Source: Mycobacterium sp. M26 (GTDB lineage: Bacteria > Actinomycetota > Actinomycetes > Mycobacteriales > Mycobacteriaceae). Taken from it: a stretch of DNA of 64,000 nt. The stretch lies in contig NZ_LN929908.1 in assembly GCF_001494595.1 (NCBI RefSeq), positions 1,835,716-1,899,715 of the forward strand, read 5' to 3'. The translations under genes and the position numbers were made by a program. The notes below the pieces were generated by a model. That model did not search any database, was not told the origin of the DNA, and was given only the letters and a program-made list of their open reading frames with translations. How positions within the stretch are numbered: the stretch's first letter is position 1; every line of letters begins with the position of its first letter. Positions 26,901-36,571 of this stretch are shown one piece after another.

Positions 26901-29738
26901 GGCGCCAGGTGCGGGCCTCACCCAGTTCGCCGAGCTGCTGACCTTCACGCTCGACCCATTCCAGGTCCAGGCCTGTGAGGCCCTCGAGCGCGGGCACGGA
27001 GTACTGGTCTGTGCGCCCACCGGCGCCGGCAAGACCGTGGTGGGCGAGTTCGCCGTGCACCTCGCCCTGGCGGCCGGCCGAAAGTGCTTCTACACCACGC
27101 CGATCAAGGCGCTGAGCAATCAGAAGCACAACGACCTGGTGCGCCGGTACGGACCCGAACAGATCGGGCTGCTCACCGGAGACCAGTCGGTCAACGGTGA
27201 CGCGCCGGTGGTGGTGATGACCACCGAGGTGCTGCGCAACATGCTCTACGCCGGATCTGATGCCTTGCAAGGACTTTCGTACGTCGTCATGGACGAGGTG
27301 CACTTCCTGGCCGACCGGATGCGCGGTGCGGTGTGGGAGGAGGTCATCCTGCACCTGCCCGAGGACGTCCGGCTGGTCAGCCTGTCGGCCACCGTCAGCA
27401 ATGCCGAGGAATTCGGCGGCTGGATCCAGACGGTGCGGGGTGACACCACCGTCGTCGTCGACGAGCACCGGCCGGTGCCGCTGTGGCAGCACGTGCTGGT
27501 GGGCAAGCGGCTGTTCGACTTGTTCGACTATTCCAACGACAGGGGCGGCGCAGGTAAGCAGCACCTGGTCGATCCCGAACTGCTCCGCCACATCGCGCAC
27601 CGCCGCGAAGCCGACCGGCTGGCCGACTGGCAGCCGCGCCACCGCGGGCGGGGCCGCCCCGGTGGTGGGCCCGGGTTGCACCGGCCGCCGTCGCGTCCCG
27701 ACGTCATCGCCGCCCTGGACCGCGAGGGGCTGCTGCCCGCCATCACCTTCATCTTCTCCCGGGCGGGCTGTGATGCCGCCGTCAAACAATGCCTGCGCAG
27801 TTCGTTGCGGCTCACCACCGACGAAGACCGGGCCCGGATCGCCGAGGTGATCGACCGCCGCTGCGGCGAGCTCGCCGACGCCGACCTGGCAGTCCTGGAT
27901 TACTACGAATGGCGCGAAGGCCTGCTGCGCGGTTTGGCCGCCCACCACGCGGGCATGCTGCCGATCTTCCGGCACACCGTGGAGGAATTGTTCACCGCGG
28001 GGCTGGTCAAGGCGGTGTTCGCCACCGAAACACTGGCGCTGGGCATCAACATGCCCGCCCGCACCGTGGTGCTGGAGAAGCTGGTGAAGTTCAACGGCGA
28101 GCAGCACATGCCGCTGACGCCGGGGGAGTACACCCAGCTGACCGGTCGGGCCGGCCGCCGCGGCATCGACGTCGAGGGACACGCGGTGGTGTTGTGGACC
28201 CCGGAGGTCGAGCCGGCCGAGGTCGCCGGACTGGCCTCGACCCGCACCTTTCCGCTGAAGAGTTCGTTCGCGCCGTCCTACAACATGACGATCAACCTGG
28301 TGAACCAGATGGGCCGCGAGCAGGCGCACCAGCTGCTGGAGCGATCGTTTGCCCAGTATCAGGCGGACCGCTCGGTGGTCGGGTTGGTTCGCGGGGTGGA
28401 GCGCGGGGAGAAGATGCTCGACGAGATCGCCGCCGAACTGGACTGGGACCGGCGGGCCAAGCCGATCCCGGAGCCGGCGGTCCTCGACTATGTGCGGTTG
28501 CGGGCCAGGATCAGCGAGCGGGAGCGAGCCCAGTCGCGGGCGTCGCGGCTGCAGCGCCGGCAGGTGGCCAACGATGCGCTCACCTCGTTGCGCCGCGGCG
28601 ACATCATCAACATCACCCACGGCCGCCGCGGTGGGCTGGCCGTGGTGCTGGAGGCGGCCAACGACGCCGACGACCCTCGCCCGCTGGTGCTCACCGAAGA
28701 CCGTTGGGCGGGAAGGATTTCCTCGGCGGACTACCCGTCGGCGGCCGCGCCGATCGGGTCGATGTCGCTGCCCAAACGGGTCGAGCACCGCCAGCCCCGG
28801 GTGCGCCGCGACCTGGCGTCGGCGCTGCGTTCGGCGGCGGCCGGGCTGGTGGTGCCCGACCCGTTTGGGCCCGGGTGCGCCGCGACCTGGCGTCGGCGCT
28901 GCGTTCGGCGGCGGCCGGGCTGGTGGTGCCGTCGGGTCGGCAGCGGCGCGGCGGCGGCGACGATCCCGATATCGACCCGGAACTGATCGCCCTGCGCGAC
29001 CAGATGCGCCAGCATCCGGCCCACCGCATCGCCGACCGGGAGGCCAAGGTCCGCATCGGCGAGCGCTATCTGCGGGTGGAGCGCGACAACGAGCAGATCC
29101 GCAAGAAGGTCAACGCCGCGACGAATTCGCTGGCCCGCACCTTCGACCGGATCACGGGGCTGCTGACGGAGCGCGGGTTCATTGCTGAGGGCCCCGGCGG
29201 GCAGGAGCGGGTGACCGCGGACGGTCGGCTGCTGGCCCGGATCTACAGCGAGAGCGATCTGCTGGTCGCCGAATGCCTGCGCAAGGGGGTGTGGAACACC
29301 CTGCAGCCGGCCGAGCTGGCGGCAGTGCTGTCGGCCATGGTCTATGAATCGAGGGGCGGGGACGGCCCCACCCAGGCCGTCGATATGCCGACCCCCGCGG
29401 TGCGCCGGGCCCTGGTCGAGACCCGCAGGTTGTCCGGTCAGTTGCGGTCCGACGAGAACCGGCACCGGATCAGCCCGACGCGCGAGCCCGACGAAGGCTT
29501 CGTCGCCGCGGTGTACCGATGGGCCACCACCGGCAACCTGGCCGCGGCCTTGGATGCCTCGGATATCACCGGCACCGGCACCCCGATGTCGGCGGGCGAT
29601 TTCGTGCGCTGGTGCCGCCAGGTGCTCGATCTGCTCGACCAGGTTCGTAACGCCGGGCCCGAGGCTGGCTTGCGCAGTGCCGCGAAACGCGCCATCGACG
29701 ACGTCCGGCGCGGCGTCGTTGCTGTTGATAGCGGGTAG
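26884..29738 (+). pseudogene. helY: helY, Ski2-like DEVH-box helicase, disrupted by a 74-bp complex duplication
   Basis: HelY is a superfamily-2 helicase of the Ski2/Mtr4 type, thought to act on RNA. It begins at ATG 26884 within tatC. Motif I is APTGAGKT near residue 48, motif II VMDEVHFLADRM, motif III LSATVSN, and motif VI QLTGRAGRRGIDVEG. At 28796-28930 a 61-bp segment occurs twice, separated by 13 nt; the 74-bp gain shifts the frame and the product ends at 28986 (about 700 residues). The C-terminal third (SGRQRRGGGDDPDIDPEL onward) continues in another frame to 29738. Removing 74 bp gives 926 residues, close to the family norm. The helicase core would remain intact in the truncated form. 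Confidence 0.9.
28771..28930 (+). repeat. 61-bp direct duplication with an inverted 13-nt templated spacer in helY
   Basis: Copies at 28796-28856 and 28870-28930 are identical. The spacer CGACCCGTTTGGG (28857-28869) is the exact reverse complement of CCCAAACGGGTCG at 28771-28783. The bases before the spacer (28846-28856) also match the reverse complement of 28784-28794 at 9 of 11 positions. This is the structure left by a switch onto the opposite strand and back. Confidence 0.97.
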
Positions 29739-29794
29739 GGTGATGCAAACGCTACGGTGGGAGCGGCGAATCGCTACCAGACCAAGGAGAGACG

Positions 29795-30619
29795 ATGAGC
29801 GGACCGCAGGGATCTGACCCCAACCCCTGGCAGGCCCAGCAGCCCGCCCAGGGTGAGGATCAGCCTGCCCCCAGCTCGGAGCAGCCGCAGTCCGCGGCGC
29901 CGTCCTGGCAGCCTCCGGCCAGCCCCGAGCCGCAGGCGACCGAGACCCCGGCCTGGCAGCCCACCGGCGGCGAGACCCCGGCCTGGCAGCCGCCGCCGGC
30001 GTACAACCAGCAGCAGCAGTACCCGCAGTACGGCCAGCCGCAGCCGGGCTACCCGCAGCAGCCCTACCAGCAGCCCACCGAGTACAACCCGGCCGCCTAC
30101 GGCCAGCCGGGGCAGTACGCGCAGCCGCAGTACGGTCAGCCGCAATATGGGCAGCCCCAGTACGGTCAGCCGCAGTACGGCCAGTACCCGCAGCAGCCGG
30201 GTCAGCCCGGCCAACCGGGACAGCCGGGTCAGCCCGGGCAGTACGCCCCCTACCCCCAGCCCGGTACCGAGGAGGCCGCCAAGAAGTCGACGGCGGCGAT
30301 CGGCATCATCATCGGTGTCCTCGCGGCCATCGTGCTGGCTGTGGTGCTGGTGCTCGGGTTCTGGAAGCCGGGCTTCTTCGTGACGACCAAGCTGGACATC
30401 AACAAGGCCCAGCAGGGTGTTCAGCAGATCCTGACCGACGAGACCAACGGCTACGGCGCCAAGAACGTCAAGGACGTCAAGTGCAACAACGGTCAGAATC
30501 CGACTGTGAAGAAGGGTGACACCTTCACCTGTGAGGTCAGCATCGACGGGACCAAGCGGCAGGTGACCGTGACCTTCCAGGACGACAAAGGCACCTACGA
30601 GGTCGGCAGGCCCAAGTAA
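29795..30619 (+). CDS. Pro/Gln-rich membrane protein with DUF4333 domain
   Basis: A 274-residue protein in the position of M. tuberculosis Rv2091c. The cytoplasmic N-terminal 155 residues are Pro/Gln/Tyr-rich low complexity with QYGQP and PGQ repeats. One transmembrane helix ([20 protein letters not shown]) follows near residues 169-188. The extracytoplasmic C-terminus is a DUF4333 domain with two Cys (VKCNNGQ and FTCEVSI) that probably pair. AAGGAGAG precedes ATG 29795. The repeats suggest a scaffold or phase-separating segment, but the role is unknown. Confidence 0.85.
   Translation: MSGPQGSDPNPWQAQQPAQGEDQPAPSSEQPQSAAPSWQPPASPEPQATETPAWQPTGGETPAWQPPPAYNQQQQYPQYGQPQPGYPQQPYQQPTEYNPAAYGQPGQYAQPQYGQPQYGQPQYGQPQYGQYPQQPGQPGQPGQPGQPGQYAPYPQPGTEEAAKKSTAAIGIIIGVLAAIVLAVVLVLGFWKPGFFVTTKLDINKAQQGVQQILTDETNGYGAKNVKDVKCNNGQNPTVKKGDTFTCEVSIDGTKRQVTVTFQDDKGTYEVGRPK
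30115..30240 (+). repeat. QYGQP / PGQ tandem repeat region
   Basis: Imperfect 15-bp units encoding QYGQP, then 9-bp units encoding GQP, inside the DUF4333 gene. All units are multiples of 3, so length changes stay in frame. Confidence 0.8.
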
Positions 30620-30691
30620 GCCGGGTTAACACTCGGTATGAATTGACGCGCGCGCAGTCCAATTGCGCTGTGCGGCAAGATAAATCCAACT

Positions 30692-30718
30692 GCATCCAGG
30701 CTGAACCCGCCTGGATGC
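30692..30718. terminator. Strong 10-bp hairpin without U-tract
   Basis: GCATCCAGGC (30692-30701) and GCCTGGATGC (30709-30718) form a perfect stem with a 7-nt loop. It lies in the 150-bp gap between the DUF4333 gene and the hydratase-like operon. It could be a terminator for the former or a 5' element of the latter; no T-run follows. Confidence 0.45.
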
Positions 30719-30769
30719 GCACGCGCGGTGCTACCGTCGGGTCATAACGACGGTGAGCGGAGTGCCCTG

Positions 30770-31606
30770 ATGACCAGTGCAGCGGAGCGTGCCGAACAGT
30801 TGGCGTTGATCTCGCGGCTCAAGACCACTTTTCCCGAGGTCTCCGAGTGGCCGATGCCCGACGAGGTGGACAGCGACCACTACTGGGCGTACCAGAAGAC
30901 GGTGCACGACGTCGGCGGTGAACTGCAGGTGCCGCTGCCCTACGAGAACAAAGAAGAAGAGCAGTGGGAGCTGATGACCTACGTGCTCTGCGAGGTTCTC
31001 GGCTGGCGGGGCATCTGGGTGTCCGAGGAGCGGCGCCGGATCGGCAATGTCGACGTGGGCCGGGCGATTTATCTGGGTCTGCCGTACTACAGCCGGTGGC
31101 TGTGGGCGGTTGGCCGGGTGCTCATCGAGAAGGGCTACATCAGCTGGGGTGAGCTCACCGACCGCCTGGCCGAGGTGCAGGCCCGCTATGCCGGCGGTCT
31201 CGACGGACGGCAGCCGGACGCCGAGCCGAAGTTCGAGGGCGACGGCAGCGCGGTCAAACGCAACGGACACCACCGCGAAGCCGTCGGCATCGGGGATCCG
31301 CAGATCTACGCGGGGAAGGCCGGCCCGGCCAAGTTCAAGGTCGGCGACCGGGTCCAGGTGCGAGACCTGCCGGCCATGTTCTACACCCGCACCCCGGAGT
31401 ACTGCCGCGGGGCGCAGGGCGTCATCGCCGAGGTCACCTACGAAAGCCCCGCACCCGAGGACGAGGCGTGGGACCGCGAGGACGCCGCACCGGAGTGGTT
31501 CTACATCGTTCGGTTCAGGCAACGCGATCTCTGGGACACCTACACCGGACCCGATACCGACACCTTGCAGACCGAGATTCCCGAACGCTGGCTACAGGCC
31601 GTCTGA
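30770..31606 (+). CDS. Nitrile hydratase / thiocyanate hydrolase beta-like subunit
   Basis: A 278-residue protein with the two halves of nitrile hydratase beta. A helical N-terminal region contains VHDVGGELQVPLPYENKEE and ALIEKGYISWGEL-type helices. The C-terminal SH3-like barrel contains KFKVGDRVQVRDLPAMFYTRTPEYCRGAQG and FYIVRFRQRDLWDTY. The beta subunit caps the metal site of the alpha subunit. A GGAG lies about 8 nt before ATG 30770. The order beta, alpha, activator is that of cobalt-type nitrile hydratases. Whether the substrate is a nitrile or thiocyanate is not decidable here. Confidence 0.78.
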   Translation: MTSAAERAEQLALISRLKTTFPEVSEWPMPDEVDSDHYWAYQKTVHDVGGELQVPLPYENKEEEQWELMTYVLCEVLGWRGIWVSEERRRIGNVDVGRAIYLGLPYYSRWLWAVGRVLIEKGYISWGELTDRLAEVQARYAGGLDGRQPDAEPKFEGDGSAVKRNGHHREAVGIGDPQIYAGKAGPAKFKVGDRVQVRDLPAMFYTRTPEYCRGAQGVIAEVTYESPAPEDEAWDREDAAPEWFYIVRFRQRDLWDTYTGPDTDTLQTEIPERWLQAV

Positions 31607-31621
31607 GAAGGAGTGCACCCG

Positions 31622-32359
31622 ATGTCTGATCACGGGCACGACCACGACCACGACCATGACCATGACCATGACCATGACCGCACCGTCAAGCCGATGGTCG
31701 ACGAGATCACCGACTTCGAGGTCCTCGAGATCGCACTGCGCGAATTGTGCATCGAGAAGGGGCTTTTCACCGCCGCCGAGCATCGGGTGTTCACCGAGTA
31801 TGCCGAACAGATCGGGCCCACGCCGGCGGCTCGGCTGGTAGCAAAGGCCTGGCTGGATCCGGACTTCAAGCAGCTCGCGCTGACCGATGCCGTTGCCGCG
31901 GCCAAGGAGGTCGGGGTGGACTGGCTGGACCCGACCGGTTTCGGCACCCCGAGCGATTTCGTGGCCTTCAAGATCCTCGAAGACACACCGACAGTGCACA
32001 ACGTCATCGTCTGCGCGCTGTGCTCGTGCTACCCGCGGCCGATCCTGGGTAACTCCCCGGAGTGGTACCGCACCCCGAACTATCGCCGCCGTCTGGTGCG
32101 CTGGCCCCGACAGGTGTTATCCGAGTTCGGCTTACAGCTGCCCGACGATGTCGAGGTCCGGGTGGAGGACTCCAACCAGAAGCACCGCTTCATGGTGATG
32201 CCGATGCGTCCGGACGGGACCGACGGCTGGACCGAGGAGCAGCTGGCCGAGATCATTACCCGCGACTGCCTGATCGGCGTCGCGCTGCCTAAGCCGGGCG
32301 TCACCACCAACGTCTACACCACCGCCCGCCCGGCTGTGCGGCCGATCGTCGAGTCATGA
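31622..32359 (+). CDS. Nitrile hydratase alpha / thiocyanate hydrolase gamma-like subunit with His-Asp metal tail
   Basis: A 245-residue catalytic subunit. The metal-binding claw is VCALCSC-YPRP; the Cys residues and backbone amides bind low-spin Co(III) or Fe(III), and two Cys are normally oxidised. The usual Thr or Ser before Leu is Ala here. The N-terminus is exceptional: MSDHG followed by seven His-Asp dipeptides, a likely divalent-metal-binding segment. AAGGAG lies 8 nt before ATG 31622. The stop overlaps the next gene (ATGA). Family members hydrate nitriles to amides or hydrolyse thiocyanate to carbonyl sulfide and ammonia. Confidence 0.82.
   Translation: MSDHGHDHDHDHDHDHDHDRTVKPMVDEITDFEVLEIALRELCIEKGLFTAAEHRVFTEYAEQIGPTPAARLVAKAWLDPDFKQLALTDAVAAAKEVGVDWLDPTGFGTPSDFVAFKILEDTPTVHNVIVCALCSCYPRPILGNSPEWYRTPNYRRRLVRWPRQVLSEFGLQLPDDVEVRVEDSNQKHRFMVMPMRPDGTDGWTEEQLAEIITRDCLIGVALPKPGVTTNVYTTARPAVRPIVES
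31637..31678 (+). repeat. (CAYGAC)7 hexanucleotide repeat encoding (His-Asp)7
   Basis: Three CACGAC units followed by four CATGAC units. Being a hexamer repeat it can expand or contract without a frameshift, changing the number of His-Asp metal ligands. Confidence 0.95.
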
Positions 32360-32700
32360 GCGGCGACGAGTTCGTCGTGCTCGACGAGATCGTGGCGCGC
32401 CGGCAGGTCTGGCGGGTGATGGCCGAGAAGTACGGTGTTGAGAATCCGCTGCCGCCGTGGAAGACCAGTCTGGACGGCCTCTGCGATGTGCTCGACAAGT
32501 CGTGCAGCACAACTGATCTCGACTTCAAACAGCGCCGGGACGAAGAGGACGAGCTGTCCGCCACCCGGTACGCCGATCTGCCGTATCCGGAGAACCAGTT
32601 GGTGGCGCTGGCGCACTCGCTGATGGCGCGCGGCGTCATCGACGAGGCTGAACTACGGCAGCGGCTGGCCGCGGTGCGCGCCCGGCTCGAGGCGCACTAA
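32356..32700 (+). CDS. Nitrile hydratase activator-like protein
   Basis: A 114-residue protein resembling the small activator/accessory proteins of nitrile hydratases (themselves related to the N-terminal half of the beta subunit). Recognisable stretches are VFxxPWE-like NPLPPWKTSL and YADLPYPENQLVALAHSLMARGVIDEAEL. In cobalt-type systems this protein helps insert cobalt into the alpha subunit. The ATG overlaps the alpha-like stop. It could alternatively be a third structural subunit, as in thiocyanate hydrolase. Confidence 0.7.
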   Translation: MSGDEFVVLDEIVARRQVWRVMAEKYGVENPLPPWKTSLDGLCDVLDKSCSTTDLDFKQRRDEEDELSATRYADLPYPENQLVALAHSLMARGVIDEAELRQRLAAVRARLEAH

Positions 32701-32707
32701 CGCCGAA

Positions 32708-33877
32708 TCAGCGCGCGGCGCCGACGAACGGGATCGACGCCGGCGGCGCCTGCGTGGTGCGCCCGTCGAACAGGCCGCGCTCACGCAGGATCGGCACCAC
32801 GCCCTCGCCGAACCAGAACAGCTCCTCCAGGTGCGGGTACCCGGAGAAGATGAACTCGTCGATACCGGCCTGGGCGTACTCGGTGATCCGGTCGGCCACC
32901 TCGGTGTGGCTGCCCACCAACGCCGTTCCGGCCCCGCCGCGCACCAGGCCGACGCCGGCCCACAGATTCGGGGCGATCTCCAGACTGCGTGCGTCATGCC
33001 AGGAGCCGTCGGCCCGGTTCGCCTCGTGCAGGGCCAGCATTCGGCGCTGCCCCTCGGACTGGCTGCGCGCCAGGCCGGCCTGCGCCGAGCGCACGGTGTC
33101 CTCGTCGAGAGCGGCGACCAGCTTGTCGGCCTGGGTCCACGCTTCATCGGAGTCGTCCCGGGAGATCGTGTGCAGACGGATGCCGAAGCGCACCGTCCGG
33201 CCCTCGTCGGCGGCCAGCCTGCGGATCCACTCGATCTTCTCGCGCACCGCGGCCGGCGGCTCACCCCAGGTCAGATAAACATCGGCGTGCCGTGCCGCGA
33301 TCGGGCCCGCCGCCGCAGAGCTACCTCCGAAGTACAACGGCGGCAACGGGTTCGGCAGCGTAGCCAGGCTGGCCTCCTCGACGCTGACGTACTGGCCGTC
33401 GGTGGTGACGGTCTCACCGCGCCACAGCCTGGTGACGATGTCGAGGAACTCGTCGGCGCGGGCGTAACGGGCGTCCTTGTCCAGGTGGTCGCCGAAGGCC
33501 CGCTGCTCGTGGGCCTCGCCACCGACCACCACATTGAGCAGAATGCGCCCGGGGGCATGACGGGCGAAGGTAGCCGCCATCTGCGCCGACAACGTCGGGC
33601 TCACCAGGCCGGGCCGGAACGCCACCAGGAACGCCAGGGAGGTGGTCTCCCGGGCCAGCAGGGCTGCGGTGATGAACGCGTCCTCGCACCACGCCCCGGT
33701 CGGGATCAACGCTCCGGTGAAGCCGAAGGTCTCGGCCGCGCGCACGATCGAGGCCAGGTAGTCGATGGAGGCGTCGCGGTCACTGTGCGCGGCACCCGCC
33801 GGTGTGCCGTGGCCGCCGCCGACGATCAGCCGGCTGTCGCCGTAGGTGGGCAGAAACCAGTGCAGCGCGATCGACAT
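32708..33877 (-). CDS. Flavin-dependent alkanesulfonate monooxygenase (SsuD-like)
   Basis: A 389-residue luciferase-like TIM-barrel monooxygenase. It begins MSIALHWFLPTYGDSR and contains GALIPTGAWCEDAF, RILLNVVVGGEAHEQRAFGD and YLTWGEPPAAVREKI, as in SsuD, which releases sulfite from alkanesulfonates using reduced FMN and O2. It converges with the hydratase-like operon, 7 bp apart. Other SsuD-family enzymes use dimethyl sulfone or other sulfonates, so the exact substrate is uncertain. Confidence 0.85.
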   Translation of the reverse strand: MSIALHWFLPTYGDSRLIVGGGHGTPAGAAHSDRDASIDYLASIVRAAETFGFTGALIPTGAWCEDAFITAALLARETTSLAFLVAFRPGLVSPTLSAQMAATFARHAPGRILLNVVVGGEAHEQRAFGDHLDKDARYARADEFLDIVTRLWRGETVTTDGQYVSVEEASLATLPNPLPPLYFGGSSAAAGPIAARHADVYLTWGEPPAAVREKIEWIRRLAADEGRTVRFGIRLHTISRDDSDEAWTQADKLVAALDEDTVRSAQAGLARSQSEGQRRMLALHEANRADGSWHDARSLEIAPNLWAGVGLVRGGAGTALVGSHTEVADRITEYAQAGIDEFIFSGYPHLEELFWFGEGVVPILRERGLFDGRTTQAPPASIPFVGAAR

Positions 33878-33983
33878 AGCTATCGACCCTAGACAATCAG
33901 CGGGCCGGCCCGTACCGCTCGGACATCGGCCGCCGCCCGCCATCTGCGGCCATGGTTTTCGTCGTCGTGATTCCTAGCCGTCG

Positions 33984-34940
33984 CTAACCGGGCAGCGCGT
34001 CCAGGGCCTTCTGCAGCCGCGCGATCGACGAGCCCACCCCGTAGGCCTTGGCCAGCTCAGCCACCCGCTGCGGATCGGCCGCCGTGAGCGGCAGCGTGTC
34101 ATCGGGTGTGGAGAGTTCGACCGGAGCGTCGCGGGCCACCGCCACCACCGGTCCGGCCGCCGAGATGTAGTCGGTGGCACCCAGGATCTTGGTCCGGAAG
34201 GCTTTGGGCAGCTTCGACTTCGGATCGTGGGCCGCCGCCAGGATGTTCTCCAGCGACTCGTACTGGGACAGCATGGTGGCCGCGGTCTTCTCACCGACGC
34301 CCGGCACGCCGGGCAGCCCGTCGGACGGATCACCGCGCAGCAGCGCCAGTTCCGCGTAGGCAGGCCCGGCGCGATGGGCCGGCACCCCGTACTTCTCGGC
34401 CACCTCGGCGGGACCGAACAGCACCGCATTGGACAGGCCGCGGCCCAGATACAGCACCCGCACCGTCACCGGGTCGTCGGCCACCAGCTGCAGCAGATCA
34501 CGGTCACCGCTGACCACCACCGCAGGACCGTGCCGCTCGGCGGCGGCGAGAGTGCCCAGCACGTCGTCGGCCTCGAAGCCGGGCGCTCCGGCGGTGGCGA
34601 TACCGAACGCCTCGAGCAGTTCCATGATCATGTCGACCTGTGGCGTCAGCTCGTCGGGCACCTCTTCGAGATCCGGCTCCCCGGAGTAGGTCTCTTCCGC
34701 GACGCGGTGGGCCTTGTAGGACGGGATCGCGTCCACCCGGAACTGTGGGCGCCAATCCAGGTCCAGGCACACCGCCAGCCGGGTGGGGCGCTCCCGGGTG
34801 ACCAGGGTGGCGATGCTGTCGAGGAAGCCGCGCACCGCGTTGACCGGCCGCCCGTCGGGTGCGGTGATCGACGAGGGAACGCCGAAGAACGAGCGGAACC
34901 ACATGCTGGCCCCGTCGAGAAGTAACACCGGACCGGACAT
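33984..34940 (-). CDS. 5'-3' exonuclease (FEN/Pol I N-terminal type)
   Basis: A 318-residue stand-alone flap/5'-3' exonuclease, in the position of M. tuberculosis Rv2090. Acidic metal ligands are in [26 protein letters not shown] and [10 protein letters not shown]. The helix-hairpin-helix DNA-binding segment is [16 protein letters not shown] near residues 193-208. It should remove RNA primers or damaged flaps. ATG 34940 begins [10 protein letters not shown]. It is divergent from pepE. Confidence 0.88.
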   Translation of the reverse strand: MSGPVLLLDGASMWFRSFFGVPSSITAPDGRPVNAVRGFLDSIATLVTRERPTRLAVCLDLDWRPQFRVDAIPSYKAHRVAEETYSGEPDLEEVPDELTPQVDMIMELLEAFGIATAGAPGFEADDVLGTLAAAERHGPAVVVSGDRDLLQLVADDPVTVRVLYLGRGLSNAVLFGPAEVAEKYGVPAHRAGPAYAELALLRGDPSDGLPGVPGVGEKTAATMLSQYESLENILAAAHDPKSKLPKAFRTKILGATDYISAAGPVVAVARDAPVELSTPDDTLPLTAADPQRVAELAKAYGVGSSIARLQKALDALPG

Positions 34941-34982
34941 CAGTTCTGGATCCTGATCACGGTGTGATCGTATGCCCGCGGC

Positions 34983-34988
34983 TAATGT
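34983..34988 (+). promoter_or_regulatory. -10 element of a leaderless pepE promoter
   Basis: TAATGT ends 7 nt before ATG 34996 with no Shine-Dalgarno, predicting a leaderless transcript and supporting this start. Confidence 0.55.
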
Positions 34989-34995
34989 TGCTGGC

Positions 34996-36114
34996 ATGAG
35001 CGCCAGCCGTTTTCCCTCCGAGGTGTACGCCCGCAGGCTCGAGGCCGCCGCCGCGGCGGCATCCCGGGCCGGGCTCGCCGGACTGGTCGTCACGCCCGGC
35101 TATGACCTGCGCTACCTGCTCGGCTCCCGCGCCCAGACCTTCGAGCGGCTGACTGCGCTGGTGATCCCCGCCGCCGGCGCGCCGATCGTGGTGCTGCCGC
35201 GCCTGGAGCTGGCCTCGCTCAAGGAGTCCGCCGCGACCGATCTCGGCCTGGCGGTGCAGGACTGGGTGGACGGCGAGAACCCCTACGACCTGGTGGCCGA
35301 CGCCCTCGGCGGGCAGGCCCGCGCCGCGGTCACCGACGCGATGCCCGCGCTGCATCTGCTGCCGCTGGCGCAGCGCCTGGGCACCGTGCCGGTGCTGGCC
35401 ACCGACGTCCTGCGTGAGCTGCGGATGCACAAGGATCCGGCGGAGATCGAGGCGTTGCGCACCGCCGGGGCGGCGATCGATCGGGTGCACGCCAGGGTGC
35501 CGGAGTTCCTCAAGCCCGGCCGCACCGAGGCTCAGGTCGCCGCTGACATCGCCGAAGCCATTGTGGCCGAAGGACATTCGGAAGTGGCCTTCATCATCGT
35601 CGGCTCCGGGCCCAACGGTGCCGACCCGCACCACGAGTGCTCCGAGCGGGTGCTGCAGGACGGTGACATTGTCGTCGTCGACATCGGCGGACCGGTGGAG
35701 CCCGGGTATAACTCGGACTGCACCCGCACCTACAGCCTCGGCGAGCCGAGTGCGGAGATCGCCGAACAGTACGCCCTGCTGCAGCAGGCACAGGCCGCCG
35801 GCGTCGCTGCCGTGCGCCCGGGGGTCACCGCCGAGGAGGTGGACGCCGCCGCCCGCGACGTGCTGGCACAGGCGGGGCTGGCCGACTACTTCGTGCACCG
35901 CACCGGGCACGGGATCGGGCTGTCGGTGCACGAGGAGCCCTACATCGTCGCGGGCAACGACCTGACGCTGGCCGAGGGCATGGCGTTCTCCGTCGAGCCG
36001 GGGATCTACTTTCCGGGCCGCTGGGGTGCCCGCATCGAGGACATCGTCATCGTCACCGCCGACGGTGCGCTGGCCGTCAACAGCCAGCCGCACGACCTGG
36101 TCGTGGTGGGCTGA
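34996..36114 (+). CDS. pepE: M24-family Xaa-Pro dipeptidase PepE
   Basis: A 372-residue cytoplasmic metallopeptidase cleaving X-Pro dipeptides. A creatinase-type N-terminal domain (1-140) precedes the pita-bread domain. The di-metal ligands are visible in order: [39 protein letters not shown] and ARIEDIVIV. The length matches the M. tuberculosis Rv2089c product. It lies between the exonuclease and an Rv2074-like gene. Confidence 0.92.
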   Translation: MSASRFPSEVYARRLEAAAAAASRAGLAGLVVTPGYDLRYLLGSRAQTFERLTALVIPAAGAPIVVLPRLELASLKESAATDLGLAVQDWVDGENPYDLVADALGGQARAAVTDAMPALHLLPLAQRLGTVPVLATDVLRELRMHKDPAEIEALRTAGAAIDRVHARVPEFLKPGRTEAQVAADIAEAIVAEGHSEVAFIIVGSGPNGADPHHECSERVLQDGDIVVVDIGGPVEPGYNSDCTRTYSLGEPSAEIAEQYALLQQAQAAGVAAVRPGVTAEEVDAAARDVLAQAGLADYFVHRTGHGIGLSVHEEPYIVAGNDLTLAEGMAFSVEPGIYFPGRWGARIEDIVIVTADGALAVNSQPHDLVVVG

Positions 36115-36121
36115 TCGCCGC

Positions 36122-36535
36122 TCAATCCTTGGCGCGGTCCAGCAGGCTCGAGGAGCCCAGCACCCGGGTGACGTGCACCTCGATCACGACGCGGCGCGGG
36201 TTCACCCGCGGGGTCCGGTAGCGCTGGGCGTACCGCAGCTCGGCTTCCCGGACCGCCGCCGGGTCGCGGTTCACGCTGGCCTGGCCCTCCAGCGACAGCC
36301 AGCGGGCACCGTCGACCTGGGACAGCACACCCACGCCGGACCGCTCGGCATTGATCGCCTTCTGGGAACCGTCGCTGGTGATCACCCGGGCGATGTGCGT
36401 GATGGGGTCGAAGGTGAATCCGACGGCCACGACGTGCGGCGAGTTGTCCGCGCGCAGCGTGGTCAGCATCGCGAGGTGGCGCTCGGTGAGAAATGCCAGC
36501 GCATCGCTGGTCAGTCGCGTGGTTGAGTTCGCCAT
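36122..36535 (-). CDS. Split-barrel FMN/F420-binding protein, Rv2074-like
   Basis: A 137-residue pyridoxamine-oxidase-like split-barrel protein, strongly similar along its length to M. tuberculosis Rv2074, reported as an F420-dependent biliverdin reductase. Recognisable stretches are [25 protein letters not shown] and [11 protein letters not shown]. It is probably dimeric and cytoplasmic. ATG 36535 begins MANSTTRL. It ends 7 bp from the end of pepE. Confidence 0.85.
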   Translation of the reverse strand: MANSTTRLTSDALAFLTERHLAMLTTLRADNSPHVVAVGFTFDPITHIARVITSDGSQKAINAERSGVGVLSQVDGARWLSLEGQASVNRDPAAVREAELRYAQRYRTPRVNPRRVVIEVHVTRVLGSSSLLDRAKD

Positions 36536-36571
36536 CAGGCTCCACGCTAGCGCAGTGAATAATCGACACCC

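Noticed and set aside
30115-30240. CRISPR-like short repeats
   Set aside because: The 15-bp units are contiguous, imperfect and encode QYGQP in frame; there are no spacers or cas genes.
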